In this document: one piece after another, positions 26,868 through 36,257 of the stretch
How positions within the stretch are numbered: the stretch's first letter is position 1
How the letters are laid out: every line of letters starts with the position of its first letter
Assembly: GCA_016713625.1 (NCBI GenBank)
Contig: JADJOT010000002.1
Coordinates: forward strand, 1-64,000
DNA length: 64,000 nucleotides
Source: Candidatus Accumulibacter affinis
Lineage (GTDB): Bacteria; Pseudomonadota; Gammaproteobacteria; Burkholderiales; Rhodocyclaceae
Reading direction: 5' to 3'
Position numbers and translations under genes: made by a program
Notes under the pieces: generated by a model
The model's input: the letters and a program-made list of their open reading frames with translations, nothing else
Told to the model about the DNA's origin: nothing
Database searches by the model: none

Positions 26868-27755
26868 ATGCTCGACAAGCATCCGCCTCACGACCTGGCT
26901 GGCTGGCTGGCCCTGGTCAGCGAAAGAGAAATGCCCGTCCTGCGCCAGACGACGCGTCGCCTCGATCTGGCGCGCCAGGATATTGATCGCCTCAGCGGCC
27001 GCGACATCACCGACATCGTGCTGCAGGATCCGCTCCTGGCGGTCCGCGTCGTCGCCTACGCGGTCAGCGGCGGTCGCCTGCAAAACGACATCACGAATAT
27101 CGCCAGCGCGGTGATGATGCTCGGCGTGGACCCGTTTTTCCGGAAGTTCGAGCGGCTACTCACCCTCGAGAGCCTGCTGAGGGGTCAGCCGCAAGCCTTG
27201 CTCGGTGTGCTGCAGGTGATCGTGCGCACGCAACGCGCGGCACGCTACGCGCACGAATGGGCATTCGCGCGACACGACATGAACGTCGAGGAAGTGGCGC
27301 TCGCCGCGCTGCTGCATGATCTCGCGGAGATCCTGCTGTGGTGCTTTGCTCCGCAGCAGGCCATGGAAATTCGCTCGCGACTGCACGCCGACCGCAGCCT
27401 GCGCAGCGCCAGTGCGCAACAGGAAGTGCTGGGATTCCCGCTCGCCGACTTGCAACTGGCCCTCTGCCACGCCTGGCACCTGCCCGAGTTCCTGACCACC
27501 ATGATGGACGAGGGCAACGCGCATCTGCCGCGGGTGCAGAACGTCAAACTGGCCGTCAACCTGGCTCGTCACTCGACCAATGGCTGGACTGACCCGGCGA
27601 TAGCGAATGATTTCACGGCCGTCGAGAACCTGCTGCGCATCAACCGCGAAACGTTGCTGCAGCGCCTGCAGCTACCACCGGAAGTGCTGCCCGGGTTGAT
27701 CCGTGCGGAGACGTCAGTTGCCGACGCCGGCTCGCCGGACAGGCGCCAACGCTGA
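26868..27755 (+). CDS. HDOD-domain protein
   Basis: A 295-residue protein from ATG 26868. The HDOD fold (degenerate HD domain used in bacterial signalling) covers about residues 15-215: VLRQTTRRLDLARQ, DITDIVLQDPLLAVRVVAYAV, IASAVMMLGVDPFFRKF, NVEEVALAALLHDLAEILLWCF and EVLGFPLADLQLALCHAWHLPE. The HD pair survives as LLHDLAE, but other metal ligands are changed, as usual for HDOD. No GGDEF or EAL partner is fused. Likely a signalling adaptor; the partner is unknown. Confidence 0.85.
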   Translation: MLDKHPPHDLAGWLALVSEREMPVLRQTTRRLDLARQDIDRLSGRDITDIVLQDPLLAVRVVAYAVSGGRLQNDITNIASAVMMLGVDPFFRKFERLLTLESLLRGQPQALLGVLQVIVRTQRAARYAHEWAFARHDMNVEEVALAALLHDLAEILLWCFAPQQAMEIRSRLHADRSLRSASAQQEVLGFPLADLQLALCHAWHLPEFLTTMMDEGNAHLPRVQNVKLAVNLARHSTNGWTDPAIANDFTAVENLLRINRETLLQRLQLPPEVLPGLIRAETSVADAGSPDRRQR

Positions 27756-27944
27756 ACCCTGACGCAGGGCCAGGTGAACAGGCAGTAGCAGACGCTTGCA
27801 AGCAGCCGCCTCGAACCGGGTTTCTTCGGCGTTGGCGCCCGCATTGACATACGATCGCCCGCCAACGAGACCGCCGGACGACCGACGGAAACGCCAGCGG
27901 CTGCGGTATAGTGCCGGCTCATTTCGCCCGGCGCCACTCCCTCC

Positions 27945-29288
27945 ATGTCACGCATCAGGCTCTTTTTCATCATCTTCATCGAAGGCTTCTGCTCCCTCGG
28001 TGCGGAGGTCGTTGCGCTGCGTCAGATCATCCCGCACATGGGCAGCTCGATCGTCGTCACCGCCCCGACCATCGGCTTCTTTCTGCTGGCGCTGGCCCTC
28101 GGTTACCACGCCGGTGCCAGAATCGCCGACAACTATCTTGAAGTGGTGGCCAGGAACTTTCTGATCGCGTCGCTGCTGATCGGTGTCGGTCTCGCCGGGG
28201 TGGGCGTGGATCTGATTTTCACGGCGCTCAATCCACCGGAAGTCGCTTACCTGGTGCTCATTGCCGGTGTGCTCTGCCCGATCGCCTGGCTGCTCGGACA
28301 GACCGTCCCCATCCTCAGCAACCTGCTGCACCACGAACGCGTCGGCGAGGCCAGCGGACAGGCACTGTACTACTCGACACTAGGCTCTTTCCTGGGTTCT
28401 CTATCCCTGTCGCTGCTGGTCATGCAGTGGCTCGGTGTTGCCGCAGCCGTTGCGCTCTGTGCGCTGCTGCTGGTCGTCGGCTACGCGCTGCTGAGCCGCC
28501 GCGGCTGGGTTACGGCAGCGGCGGCCCTGAGCGTCGCCGCACTGACTGCGGGAACCAACGCCTGGCTGCGCCCGGAAATCGAAACCGCCTATGCCAGCTA
28601 TCTGGTCGTACCCGTCCGGTACGATGGCGCGATCAACGGGCGCGCCTTGAAGAACAACAGTTCGTACGCCTCGCTGATCGACGATTCCGAGCCGCCACGC
28701 TATGCACGCTACCTCCACCACATCCGCAGCCTGCTGGTCGATGAACTCGGCTTCCGTGACCGCCGGATTCTGGTCCTTGGTGCCGGCGGCTTCACCTTGT
28801 CACACCGCGAACCGAGCAACCATTACACCTATGTCGATATCGACCCGGCAGTGCGCAGCATTGCCGAAAGACACTTCCTCCACGAAACGGCGCGCGGCGA
28901 CTTCATCGCCGACGACGCCCGCCGCTTCGTGGTCCGTACCGACCAGCGCTTCGCGGCAGTGATCGTGGATGTCTACGGATCGCATTCGTCGATTCCCGGT
29001 CATCTTGTCACCCGGGAATTCTGGCAGGCAACTCGCCGAGTGCTTGAACCCAATGGCCTGCTGATCGCCAATCTGATTCTCGACAGCAGCCTCGCCACGC
29101 CCTATTCGCGCAACCTGCTGGCGACCATCGAGAACACCTACGGTCGCTGCGCCGTCGAAGTGCTGCAGAAGAAACAGGTGCTCGCCAACGTCGTCGTCAC
29201 CTGCCGCAATGGCGAGCCGCCCGAACCGGCAAGTCTCTTTGTTGACGAACGCAACACGGCGGACCTTGATCTGGCGCGCTCGCGCTGA
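27945..29288 (+). CDS. Membrane-bound spermidine-synthase-like protein
   Basis: A 447-residue fusion. About seven hydrophobic helices (residues 5-205: LFFIIFIEGFCSLGAEVVALRQ, VVTAPTIGFFLLALALGYHAG, VAYLVLIAGVLCPIAWLLGQTV, AAVALCALLLVVGYALL) are followed by a spermidine-synthase Rossmann domain: ILVLGAGGFTLS, YVDIDPAVRSIAERHFL, FIADDARRFV, FAAVIVDVYGS. The motif GAGGFTLSH and the acidic YVDIDP are kept. Such fusions are common and mostly uncharacterised; polyamine production is not shown. Single-gene unit with a convergent neighbour downstream. Confidence 0.83.
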   Translation: MSRIRLFFIIFIEGFCSLGAEVVALRQIIPHMGSSIVVTAPTIGFFLLALALGYHAGARIADNYLEVVARNFLIASLLIGVGLAGVGVDLIFTALNPPEVAYLVLIAGVLCPIAWLLGQTVPILSNLLHHERVGEASGQALYYSTLGSFLGSLSLSLLVMQWLGVAAAVALCALLLVVGYALLSRRGWVTAAAALSVAALTAGTNAWLRPEIETAYASYLVVPVRYDGAINGRALKNNSSYASLIDDSEPPRYARYLHHIRSLLVDELGFRDRRILVLGAGGFTLSHREPSNHYTYVDIDPAVRSIAERHFLHETARGDFIADDARRFVVRTDQRFAAVIVDVYGSHSSIPGHLVTREFWQATRRVLEPNGLLIANLILDSSLATPYSRNLLATIENTYGRCAVEVLQKKQVLANVVVTCRNGEPPEPASLFVDERNTADLDLARSR

Positions 29289-29368
29289 CCATCGCTGTGG
29301 CTGCGATCATTGCTCGACGGCGACGGCGACGCGGCGGCACGTCGGTCCGCCACGCCGTCGCCACGCAC

Positions 29369-30598
29369 TCAGTTCCAGTGCAACGCGCACGCCTGAGCCA
29401 ACTTCGCAAAGTTCCCGTGTGACAGGGCGATCAATTCCCCGCGCTTTTCCTGTCTGGCGTTTTCGGGAATGGCCAGAACCTCTTCGACACGCGCCGGCAG
29501 GTCGTTTAGCGGCGCACAGTGCGACTGCCCGGGGAGGTCCCACGTCCCGAGATAGAAATCGACCTTGCATGGCTGATCGCTCAGACCGAGATGCGGCACG
29601 GCAAACGACTGCGACGTGATGTTGCCGTGCAGACTGGTGCCGAGAAACAGCTTCGCGCGCGCAATCGTCAGCATGATTTCGAAGATCGACGCTTCATCGC
29701 TGACGATCTCGACCGGCGAACGCAGCTTGTCGCGGATGCTGCGCAAAGCGACCTGATCGTCGAGCCCGACATAACGGCCAATCGGCAGCAACAGCGCGCG
29801 CAGGCCGTGTCTCTCGTGGATCAACTCCAGCGCGGCAACGATGCGCTCCGCATTCTTGACTGCATAACTCAGGTTTGCCTGAAAGCAAAGGTAGGGACCG
29901 GCGTCGAGCGACTGGCGAAGGCTAGCGGCAGCCCGCTCTTCCAGCCAGGCGACGGGGAATTGCTCGGACATCAGGATGGCGGAATCCGGCGCGAGTTCGA
30001 CCGACAGGCAAGCCTGGAGCGGCGAGAACAGGCGCTTCGTTTCTGCGTCCCGAACGGACAGGTAGGCCGCTTTCGCCAGCCTGGCCAGGGTCTGTTCCCG
30101 GACGGCGGGGGCCAGTCGAGAAAACTCCGAGCCGCCAACGGCATTGTAGGCAACCTTGACCGGCACCGGAAAATCCTCGGGCCCGGCCACCCACGGAAAC
30201 GGTGCGCGCGCGCCAAAATGGCGACGCACCAGTGCATTCACGGCTCCCTCGCCAAGCAGACGCCGCAGATAGTAGAGGGCGCTGTTGCCGGCCTTGCCCA
30301 GCAGATTGGCGTACATATAGGTCCAGTCGACACCGATCGTGCCGCCTCCCGCGAAGATCACCGCGTCGCCGGGACGGAGCATTCCCGACCGGTAAATCGC
30401 TTTGACGGACTGCGTCGTGAGCGCGCCATAACGCGTCAGGTCGCTATCGACCAGTGCATGTATTGCCGTTTCGGTTGCCGGACTGCGGGCGGCGAATTCC
30501 TTGCGGACGACGATCGGAAAGAGCAGGTCGCCATAGTTGAAACGATCGAAAGCCCCAAGCAGAACGGCTTTGCGTTGGACGTGGGTGGCAACAGTCAT
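29369..30598 (-). CDS. Polysaccharide pyruvyl transferase family protein
   Basis: A 409-residue enzyme of the CsaB/WcaK family, which adds pyruvate ketals to exopolysaccharides. It starts at ATG 30598 after GAGGT. The N-terminal LLGAFDRFNYGDLLFPIVVRK is the family's G-x-N-x-GD motif. AVIFAGGGTIGVDWTYMY and the C-terminal FLGTSLHGNITSQSFAVPHLGLS (the SLHG motif) are diagnostic. It lies 26 bp downstream of the flippase gene on the same strand, so the two probably form a surface-polysaccharide operon. Confidence 0.85.
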   Translation of the reverse strand: MTVATHVQRKAVLLGAFDRFNYGDLLFPIVVRKEFAARSPATETAIHALVDSDLTRYGALTTQSVKAIYRSGMLRPGDAVIFAGGGTIGVDWTYMYANLLGKAGNSALYYLRRLLGEGAVNALVRRHFGARAPFPWVAGPEDFPVPVKVAYNAVGGSEFSRLAPAVREQTLARLAKAAYLSVRDAETKRLFSPLQACLSVELAPDSAILMSEQFPVAWLEERAAASLRQSLDAGPYLCFQANLSYAVKNAERIVAALELIHERHGLRALLLPIGRYVGLDDQVALRSIRDKLRSPVEIVSDEASIFEIMLTIARAKLFLGTSLHGNITSQSFAVPHLGLSDQPCKVDFYLGTWDLPGQSHCAPLNDLPARVEEVLAIPENARQEKRGELIALSHGNFAKLAQACALHWN

Positions 30599-30624
30599 GT
30601 TCGTGGACCTCTATGGTTTTGGCG

Positions 30625-32088
30625 CTAACGTCGCAACAACTCGAGTGCACTTCGCAGTTGATGAGAAAAGCAGCCCTGCAAAATGGCCAGATAGGCGATC
30701 ATCCCCGCGCCGACTTCGGCTCCGAGCCGGATCAATACCGGTTCATCGGCCACCAGCACTTTGACGCCAACGACCGCGAGCGCCATCCCGGCCGTGCAGA
30801 CCAGTGCCGGGCGCAGGCTCCTGGCAATTCCGCGGAACGACGTCGCGATGGCTTGCTTGCCCCAATGAACGGTAAGCAGGGTAACGATCGGTTCGCTCAC
30901 CAGCACGGCAAGCACGACACCGATGACGCCGTAATTGACGCCGACCAGGATCAGAGTCAACAGCAGCAGCAGGCTCAGCAGGGCGGATTTCAGGGCCAGC
31001 CCGGCGTAGCCGATGGCGCCGAGCGTCTGCCGGAAGAACGAGGTCAGCCCCCGGAAGGGCACGCTCAAGGACAGCAGCGCCAGCGGCACGATCGCCGCCA
31101 GCCATTTTTCGCCGAGGATGGCCAGCACGAATTCCTCGGCCACACAGGCCAGTCCAATCATCAACGGCAGGAGGATCAGCGCGGCAATGCCGACGGATTT
31201 TTCCAGGTAGCGGGCGACGGCTGCCGGCTGCTCCTGGAACTTCGAGAAGGCAGGAAAAACGATCGGATGGATGACCGGCATGATCTTGGCCAGCGGCAGC
31301 AAGGCGAATTCCATGGAAACCACAAAGATGCCCAGGGCTTCGGCTCCGAGGCTGGGGCCGGCGACGAGAACCGGAAGCATGTTGCCCGTATTGGCGACCG
31401 CCCCCGCCAGTGCCATGGTCCCGCCAAATGCCATCATTCCACGTACGCTCTGAAACTTGAGCGAGGGCGCCACGAACCACGGCTGCAAGACCATCAGAAT
31501 GATGGCCAGGAGCACACGATTGCTCAGGACCCCGGCAATCAGCGCCCAGACTCCGAATCCCATGACGGCAAGGGTCAGCGTGGTGATCGCCGCCGTGACA
31601 CTAGCGACCAGTTCCGCGAATGCCTTCAGCTTGAATTTCAGATCGCGGTCGAGCAGTGCATCGGGGATGACGCGAAAGGGAATCAGCAGGAAAACAAGGG
31701 CCAGAACCTGCGCCAGAAGTTCCAGACGGGGCTCCTTGAAGTAGGCGGCGATCAGGGGGCTGCCGAAGAAATAGGCGAGAAAGAGTAAACCGTTGATCAT
31801 CAGCAGCCAGCCGAAGGCGCTGCGCAGCTCATCGTGCGCAAGTGTCTTTGCCCGTACCAGCGCATTGTCCAAACCAAAGGTGCTGAGCAGGAGAAGAAAT
31901 CCCAATGGTGTTTCCAGCATGGCGTTGAGGCCGTAATCGCCATTGCTGATGAAACGGACGACGACGATCGTGCAAATCCAGCTCACCACTTGGGCAAATA
32001 TCCGCAGCACGGTCGCCCAGCGAGCGCCGGACAGGATCCGGCCAATGACCGCAGCGTTTTTTTGATCGTTTTTCAAGTCAGGATTCAT
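30625..32088 (-). CDS. Wzx-type polysaccharide flippase (MOP superfamily)
   Basis: A 487-residue integral membrane protein from ATG 32088; the open frame extends much further upstream but without homology and overlaps the response regulator antisense. About 12 to 14 hydrophobic helices. The early part (LRIFAQVVSWICTIVVVRFISNGDYGLNAML, and FGWLLMINGLLFLAYFFGSPLIAAYF) is the pattern of Wzx/RfbX and lipopolysaccharide biosynthesis flippases. It would move undecaprenyl-linked sugar repeat units across the inner membrane. Followed by the pyruvyltransferase gene. Confidence 0.87.
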   Translation of the reverse strand: MNPDLKNDQKNAAVIGRILSGARWATVLRIFAQVVSWICTIVVVRFISNGDYGLNAMLETPLGFLLLLSTFGLDNALVRAKTLAHDELRSAFGWLLMINGLLFLAYFFGSPLIAAYFKEPRLELLAQVLALVFLLIPFRVIPDALLDRDLKFKLKAFAELVASVTAAITTLTLAVMGFGVWALIAGVLSNRVLLAIILMVLQPWFVAPSLKFQSVRGMMAFGGTMALAGAVANTGNMLPVLVAGPSLGAEALGIFVVSMEFALLPLAKIMPVIHPIVFPAFSKFQEQPAAVARYLEKSVGIAALILLPLMIGLACVAEEFVLAILGEKWLAAIVPLALLSLSVPFRGLTSFFRQTLGAIGYAGLALKSALLSLLLLLTLILVGVNYGVIGVVLAVLVSEPIVTLLTVHWGKQAIATSFRGIARSLRPALVCTAGMALAVVGVKVLVADEPVLIRLGAEVGAGMIAYLAILQGCFSHQLRSALELLRR

Positions 32089-32274
32089 GTCGGCCGGTGT
32101 TGGGTTGGTCGCAAGGAAAGTGGCGCCAGCGCTGTCGACGGCGAGCGTAGCAGAGAAAAAGCATCGCGCTTCCTGCTGGCCCGAATTTTCTCTAGCAGCG
32201 TAGAATCCGCGATTATCCCAAGCACGGCCTTGATAGCGGCCGTTTCGACTATCCTTCACGGCCAGCGAATCGCG

Positions 32275-32937
32275 ATGCGTGTATTGCTCGTAGAAGACGA
32301 CCTGATGATCGGCAAGAGCGTCCAACAGGGCCTGCGCCAGGACAGCTACCGTGTCGACTGGGTGCGCGATGGCGAGACCGCCGAACTGGCGCTCGCCACT
32401 ACGCCTTACGAGATCCTGCTGCTCGACCTCGGGCTGCCCGGCAAGTCCGGCCTCGACCTTCTCGGCAGGCTGCGGCGCGGCGCCAATCGTATTCCGGTGC
32501 TCGTCATCACGGCCCGCGATTCGGTTGCCGACCGCATCGCGGGGCTGGATAGCGGTGCCGACGATTACCTCGTCAAACCCTTCGACCTCGATGAACTTTC
32601 GGCCCGCATGCGCGCGGTGCTGCGCCGTCACGCTGGCCGCGCCGATCCGCAGATTGCCGTCGGCGACCTGCGCATGAATCCGGCAACCCATGAGCTGACG
32701 CAGAACGGTCTGCCGGTATCGCTGTCGGCGCGTGAGTTTGCCCTGCTGCAGGCGCTGCTTGAACAGCCAGGGGTGCCACTGTCCCGGGCGAAACTCGAGG
32801 AGCGGCTCTACGGCTGGGGCGAGGAGATCGAAAGCAACGCCATCGAGGTCTACATCCATTCCTTGCGGCGCAAACTCGGCGGCGAGCGGATCAGGAACAT
32901 CCGCGGCGTCGGGTACCTGGTACCGACCGGCGGATGA
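32275..32937 (+). CDS. OmpR-family response regulator, QseB/PmrA-like
   Basis: 220 residues. Receiver domain 1-115 with acidic pocket VEDD (E7, D8, D9), phosphorylation site D51 in LLLDLGLPGKSG and K101 in LVKPFD. OmpR-type winged helix 125-217 with VSLSAREFALLQALLEQPG and IEVYIHSLRRKLG...IRNIRGVGYLVP. Closest to the QseB/PmrA/TctD group. Its stop overlaps the kinase start by 4 bp. A direct repeat of the PmrA-box type sits before htrA downstream and is a likely target. Confidence 0.92.
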   Translation: MRVLLVEDDLMIGKSVQQGLRQDSYRVDWVRDGETAELALATTPYEILLLDLGLPGKSGLDLLGRLRRGANRIPVLVITARDSVADRIAGLDSGADDYLVKPFDLDELSARMRAVLRRHAGRADPQIAVGDLRMNPATHELTQNGLPVSLSAREFALLQALLEQPGVPLSRAKLEERLYGWGEEIESNAIEVYIHSLRRKLGGERIRNIRGVGYLVPTGG

Positions 32938-34238
32938 AGTCGATCCGCCGCCAACTGCTGATTACCCTGTTGTCGGCGATCTCGCTGACCATCCTGCTTG
33001 GCGCGCTCGCCACCTACCGGACGGCGCACAAAGAGGCGCACGCGATGTTCGACTACCAGTTGCGTCAGCTCGCGCTGTCGTTTCGGGACAAGGCCCTGCA
33101 TAGCGGGCAAGGACGCGAATTCGGGGACGACGAGGATGTGCAGGACTTCTCGGTGCAGATTTGGGGTCCGGACGGCACCCGCATCTACCTCTCGCATCCG
33201 CGTCAGGAACTTCCCCACCAGGCACCGATCGGCTTTGCGACGATCGACACCGGCCACGGCAAATGGCGGGTTTTTGGCATGCAGCAGACAGGCCAAATGA
33301 TTCAGGTGGCGCAGCCGATGCAGGTACGCGACCAGTTGGCGCTGGCCGCCGCCTGGCGGACGGTGGCGCCATTCCTGTTGATGTTGCCGATCCTCGGGCT
33401 GCTGATCTGGGTGGTGGTCGGTCGCGGTCTGCGACCTCTCGCTGCCGTGGCGCAGGCAGTGAGCACGCGTACGGCGACAGCGCTCGATCCGCTGCCCGCA
33501 AAGCTGGTGCCCGTCGAGGTCAAGCCACTCGTGCTGGCGCTCAACGATCTGCTGGCGCGCCTCCAGCGTGCACTCGAGGCGCAACGCGACTTCATCGCCG
33601 ACGCCGCACATGAACTGCGGACGCCGCTCGCGGCCTTGACCCTGCAAGTGCAACTGGCTGCACGCGCCGACGATCCCGCGTCACGTGCCGACGCCTTCGC
33701 CGAACTCAGAGGCGGGCTGCAACGCGCCACCCATTCGGTGCAGCAGATCCTGACCCTGGCCCGCCACGAACCGGGCGGTGGCGAGCGGCCGCAGACGCCG
33801 GTGAATCTTGGCGAACTCGCAGCGCAGGTCATCGTCGAGCATTTGCCACTGGCCGAGGCGCGTCAGATCGACCTCGGCGCGACGCCAGCCGTTGGCGCAA
33901 GCGTCGTGCAGGGCGAGGAAGATGCGCTGCGCATCCTCCTCGGCAATCTGGTCGGTAACGCGCTTCGCTATACCCCGGCCGGCGGCAAGGTCGATGTCGG
34001 CAGCGGGGAAGACGAGGCCGGACCCTACCTCGAAGTCTGCGATTCTGGTCCCGGAATTCCGATCGAAGATCGGCAGCGTGTCTTCGACCGCTTCTATCGC
34101 CGCGCCCACAACCACGAAGCCGGCAGCGGTCTTGGGCTGGCGATCGTGAAAACGATCGCCGATCGTCATCAGGCGCGCGTGCGCCTCGACGGTTCAAGTC
34201 TGGGTGGCCTGCGCGCCCGGGTTGAGTTCCGCCGTTGA
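32934..34238 (+). CDS. Sensor histidine kinase, QseC/PmrB-like
   Basis: 434 residues. TM1 near 8-27 (LLITLLSAISLTILLGALA), a periplasmic sensor of about 120 residues, TM2 near 142-162 (FLLMLPILGLLIWVVVGRGL), then HAMP-like linker, H box AAHELRTPLAALTLQ with the phospho-accepting histidine, N box LLGNLVGNALRYTPAGG, and G boxes VCDSGPGIP and GSGLGLAIVKTIA. This is the QseC/PmrB/TctE layout. The periplasmic domain has acidic clusters (GDDEDVQD) that could bind cations, an inference. Translationally coupled to the regulator. Confidence 0.92.
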   Translation: MKSIRRQLLITLLSAISLTILLGALATYRTAHKEAHAMFDYQLRQLALSFRDKALHSGQGREFGDDEDVQDFSVQIWGPDGTRIYLSHPRQELPHQAPIGFATIDTGHGKWRVFGMQQTGQMIQVAQPMQVRDQLALAAAWRTVAPFLLMLPILGLLIWVVVGRGLRPLAAVAQAVSTRTATALDPLPAKLVPVEVKPLVLALNDLLARLQRALEAQRDFIADAAHELRTPLAALTLQVQLAARADDPASRADAFAELRGGLQRATHSVQQILTLARHEPGGGERPQTPVNLGELAAQVIVEHLPLAEARQIDLGATPAVGASVVQGEEDALRILLGNLVGNALRYTPAGGKVDVGSGEDEAGPYLEVCDSGPGIPIEDRQRVFDRFYRRAHNHEAGSGLGLAIVKTIADRHQARVRLDGSSLGGLRARVEFRR

Positions 34239-34245
34239 CCGTCGT

Positions 34246-34262
34246 CTTAAGTCTGCCTTAAG
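34246..34262. promoter_or_regulatory. PmrA/QseB-type binding box before htrA
   Basis: CTTAAG-TCTGC-CTTAAG, two perfect half-sites with 5-base spacing. It equals the PmrA-box consensus YTTAAK-N5-YTTAAK. It lies 72 bp before the htrA ATG and just after the kinase gene, so the two-component system beside it is the natural candidate regulator. Confidence 0.75.
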
Positions 34263-34333
34263 TCACCGTCTTCTATCGTCCACCGCATGGGAAGCCATCT
34301 GCTTCCGGTTCTGGAACGAAACAGGAGATCGCT

Positions 34334-35782
34334 ATGCCAGCAAGTATCTTCAAACGCAGTCTGCTCGCCGTCACCCTGCTGGCCGCCCTCGGCGCCGGCT
34401 ACGCGAAATTCGGCAGCGAAGTGGGCCGCCCCGGCGAGGTCGTTGCCGCCGTCGCGGCGCCTGCCCCGGCCGCCCCGCCCCGGGCAGGGACGGCCCTGCC
34501 TGATTTCAGCACGATCGTCGAGCACGTCGGTCCAGCAGTGGTCAACATCAGTGTCAGTGGTAGCGCGAAGACCGCTGCAGCGATGGACCCGAACGATCCG
34601 ATGTTCGAATTCTTCCGTCGCTTCGGCATGCCTTCGCCCTCGCCCCGCGACCAGGCGCCCGCACGCGGCATGGGTTCCGGCTTCATTATCAGTGCCGACG
34701 GATTGATCCTGACCAACGCCCATGTCGTCGCTGACGCCGACGAGGTGACCGTCAAACTGACCGACCGCCGCGAATTCAAGGCCAAGGTCGTCGGTTTCGA
34801 CAAAGTGACCGACGTGGCGGTCCTGCGCATCGACGCGACGGGCCTGCCCGCCCTGCGTCTCGGCGACCCCGCGCGGACGCGAGTGGGCGATTGGGTCCTC
34901 GCCATCGGCGCTCCGTTCGGCTTCGAGAACAGCGTCACCGCCGGCATCGTCTCGGCCAAGTCACGCTCGCTGGCCAGCGACAGCTATGTGCCGTTCATCC
35001 AGACCGACGTAGCGGTCAATCCGGGCAACTCCGGCGGACCGCTGCTCAACCTGGAAGGAGAAGTGGTCGGCATCAACTCACAGATCTACAGCCGCAGTGG
35101 TGGCTATCAGGGCATCTCCTTCGCCATCCCGATCGACGTGGCGATGAACATCAAGGAACAGCTGGTGCAGCATGGCAAGGTCAGCCATGGGCGCCTCGGC
35201 GTCAGCATCCAGGAGGTGTCGCAAGCGCTGGCAGAATCGTTCGCCCTGAAGAGTACGGCCGGCGCCCTGATCAGCTCGGTCGAGAAAGGCAGCCCGGCTG
35301 CTGTTGCCGGTATCGAGCCAGGCGATATCATCCTCAAGCTGAACGACACCGCGATCGGGCGATCGTCCGACCTGCCGCCGCTGGTTGCCGCCATCAAACC
35401 GGGAACCCAGGTCAAGCTGCAGGTCTGGCGCAAGGGCGCGAACCATGAGATCGCGCTCGCCGTGGGCGAGATTCCAGGACCAAAACTGGCCGCAGCGGCC
35501 AGTGCTGAGGCGGACAAGTCCCGCCTTGGTCTGGCGCTGCGGCCATTGACCCCGAACGAGCGTCGACAGGTCGACAATCCCGACGCTCTGGTCGTCGAAA
35601 GCGTCAGCGGTCCCGCCGCACGGGCCGGCATCCAGGCTGGCGACATCGTCGTTGCACTCAACGGCCAAAGTGTCCGGGACGTCGCACAACTGCGCAGCCT
35701 GCTCGACAAGGCGGGCAAGAACGTGGCGCTGCTGATCGAGCGGGAGAACGCCAGGATTTTCGTACCGATCGACCTCGGTTGA
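34334..35782 (+). CDS. HtrA/DegP-family periplasmic serine protease
   Basis: 482 residues with an N-terminal hydrophobic export segment (LLAVTLLAALGAGYA) and an Ala/Pro linker. Trypsin-like domain about 57-250 with catalytic H130 (LTNAHVVAD), D160 (TDVAVLRID) and S233 (GNSGGPLLN). Two PDZ domains follow, near 265-375 (GRLGVSIQEVSQALAESF, GALISSVEKGSPA) and 395-478 (ALRPLTPNERRQV, GPAARAGIQAGDIVVALNG). Fits MucD/DegQ-type quality control of the envelope. Its position under a PmrA-type box suggests induction by the adjacent two-component system. Confidence 0.92.
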   Translation: MPASIFKRSLLAVTLLAALGAGYAKFGSEVGRPGEVVAAVAAPAPAAPPRAGTALPDFSTIVEHVGPAVVNISVSGSAKTAAAMDPNDPMFEFFRRFGMPSPSPRDQAPARGMGSGFIISADGLILTNAHVVADADEVTVKLTDRREFKAKVVGFDKVTDVAVLRIDATGLPALRLGDPARTRVGDWVLAIGAPFGFENSVTAGIVSAKSRSLASDSYVPFIQTDVAVNPGNSGGPLLNLEGEVVGINSQIYSRSGGYQGISFAIPIDVAMNIKEQLVQHGKVSHGRLGVSIQEVSQALAESFALKSTAGALISSVEKGSPAAVAGIEPGDIILKLNDTAIGRSSDLPPLVAAIKPGTQVKLQVWRKGANHEIALAVGEIPGPKLAAAASAEADKSRLGLALRPLTPNERRQVDNPDALVVESVSGPAARAGIQAGDIVVALNGQSVRDVAQLRSLLDKAGKNVALLIERENARIFVPIDLG

Positions 35783-35849
35783 TGAACTGGCGCCGGTGCA
35801 TGGCCGAGCAGCACGAGCTCGCAGCTCATTTCCCGGAGGCAGGCTGGCG

Positions 35850-36226
35850 ATGATCAACGCCCTTTTCGACCTGCTCGGCATGTTCTATCAGAGCGGCGAT
35901 TTCGTGCAGGCCGAGTGGATGGCACGCAGCGTTCTGCTGGCGATCCCCGATGACATCGTGTCGTTGCAGCTACTCGGTCTGGTTTACTACCGGACCGAGC
36001 GCCGTAGCAAGGCCCTGCAGGCATTCAGTGCCGCCACGACCGGAGGGGGGGGGGGGGGGGCCCGGGCGGGGGCCGGGGGGGGGGGGGGGGGGGCGTGGGG
36101 GGGGGGGGGGGGGGGCGGGGGGGGGGCCGGGGGGGGGGGTTCGCGCGCGCGCGCCCCGATTTTCGCAAGGCACAGCGAGCGCTCGCCACCACCCTGAAAC
36201 AGCGAGCAGGCCGGGCCAAGCGATGA
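35850..36226 (+). pseudogene. TPR-repeat protein interrupted by a poly-G tract
   Basis: Begins MINALFDLLGMFYQSGDFVQAEWMARSVLLAIPDDIVSLQLLGLVYYRTERRSKALQAFSAA, which is one and a half TPR units, after GGAGG-type pairing (CCCGGAGGCAGG). At 36045 the sequence becomes nearly pure G for 95 bases. After it the original end seems to resume, DFRKAQRALATTLKQRAGRAKR then TGA at 36224-36226. The missing middle was probably replaced by an artefactual G tract. It would follow htrA in the same operon. Confidence 0.6.
36045..36139. other. Poly-G low-complexity tract inside a gene
   Basis: About 95 bases with runs of 10 to 20 G broken by single C, T or A bases. It interrupts the TPR gene. Most likely a no-signal sequencing or assembly artefact rather than biology. 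Confidence 0.85.
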
Positions 36227-36257
36227 AGTTCTGGTGGCTCTCCTGGCTCTCGTAGCC

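Noticed and set aside
26261..26878. Minus-strand 205-residue protein
   Set aside because: The plus strand of the same interval reads as an IS66-like transposase N-terminus, so the minus frame is probably a shadow.
30625..32859. A 744-residue protein from the long minus frame
   Set aside because: Homology starts at the ATG at 32088. The upstream 257 codons are antisense to the response regulator gene and match nothing.
36045..36139. G-quadruplex regulatory element
   Set aside because: It lies inside a TPR gene with coding resuming after it, and a similar tract breaks another gene. Artefact is more likely.
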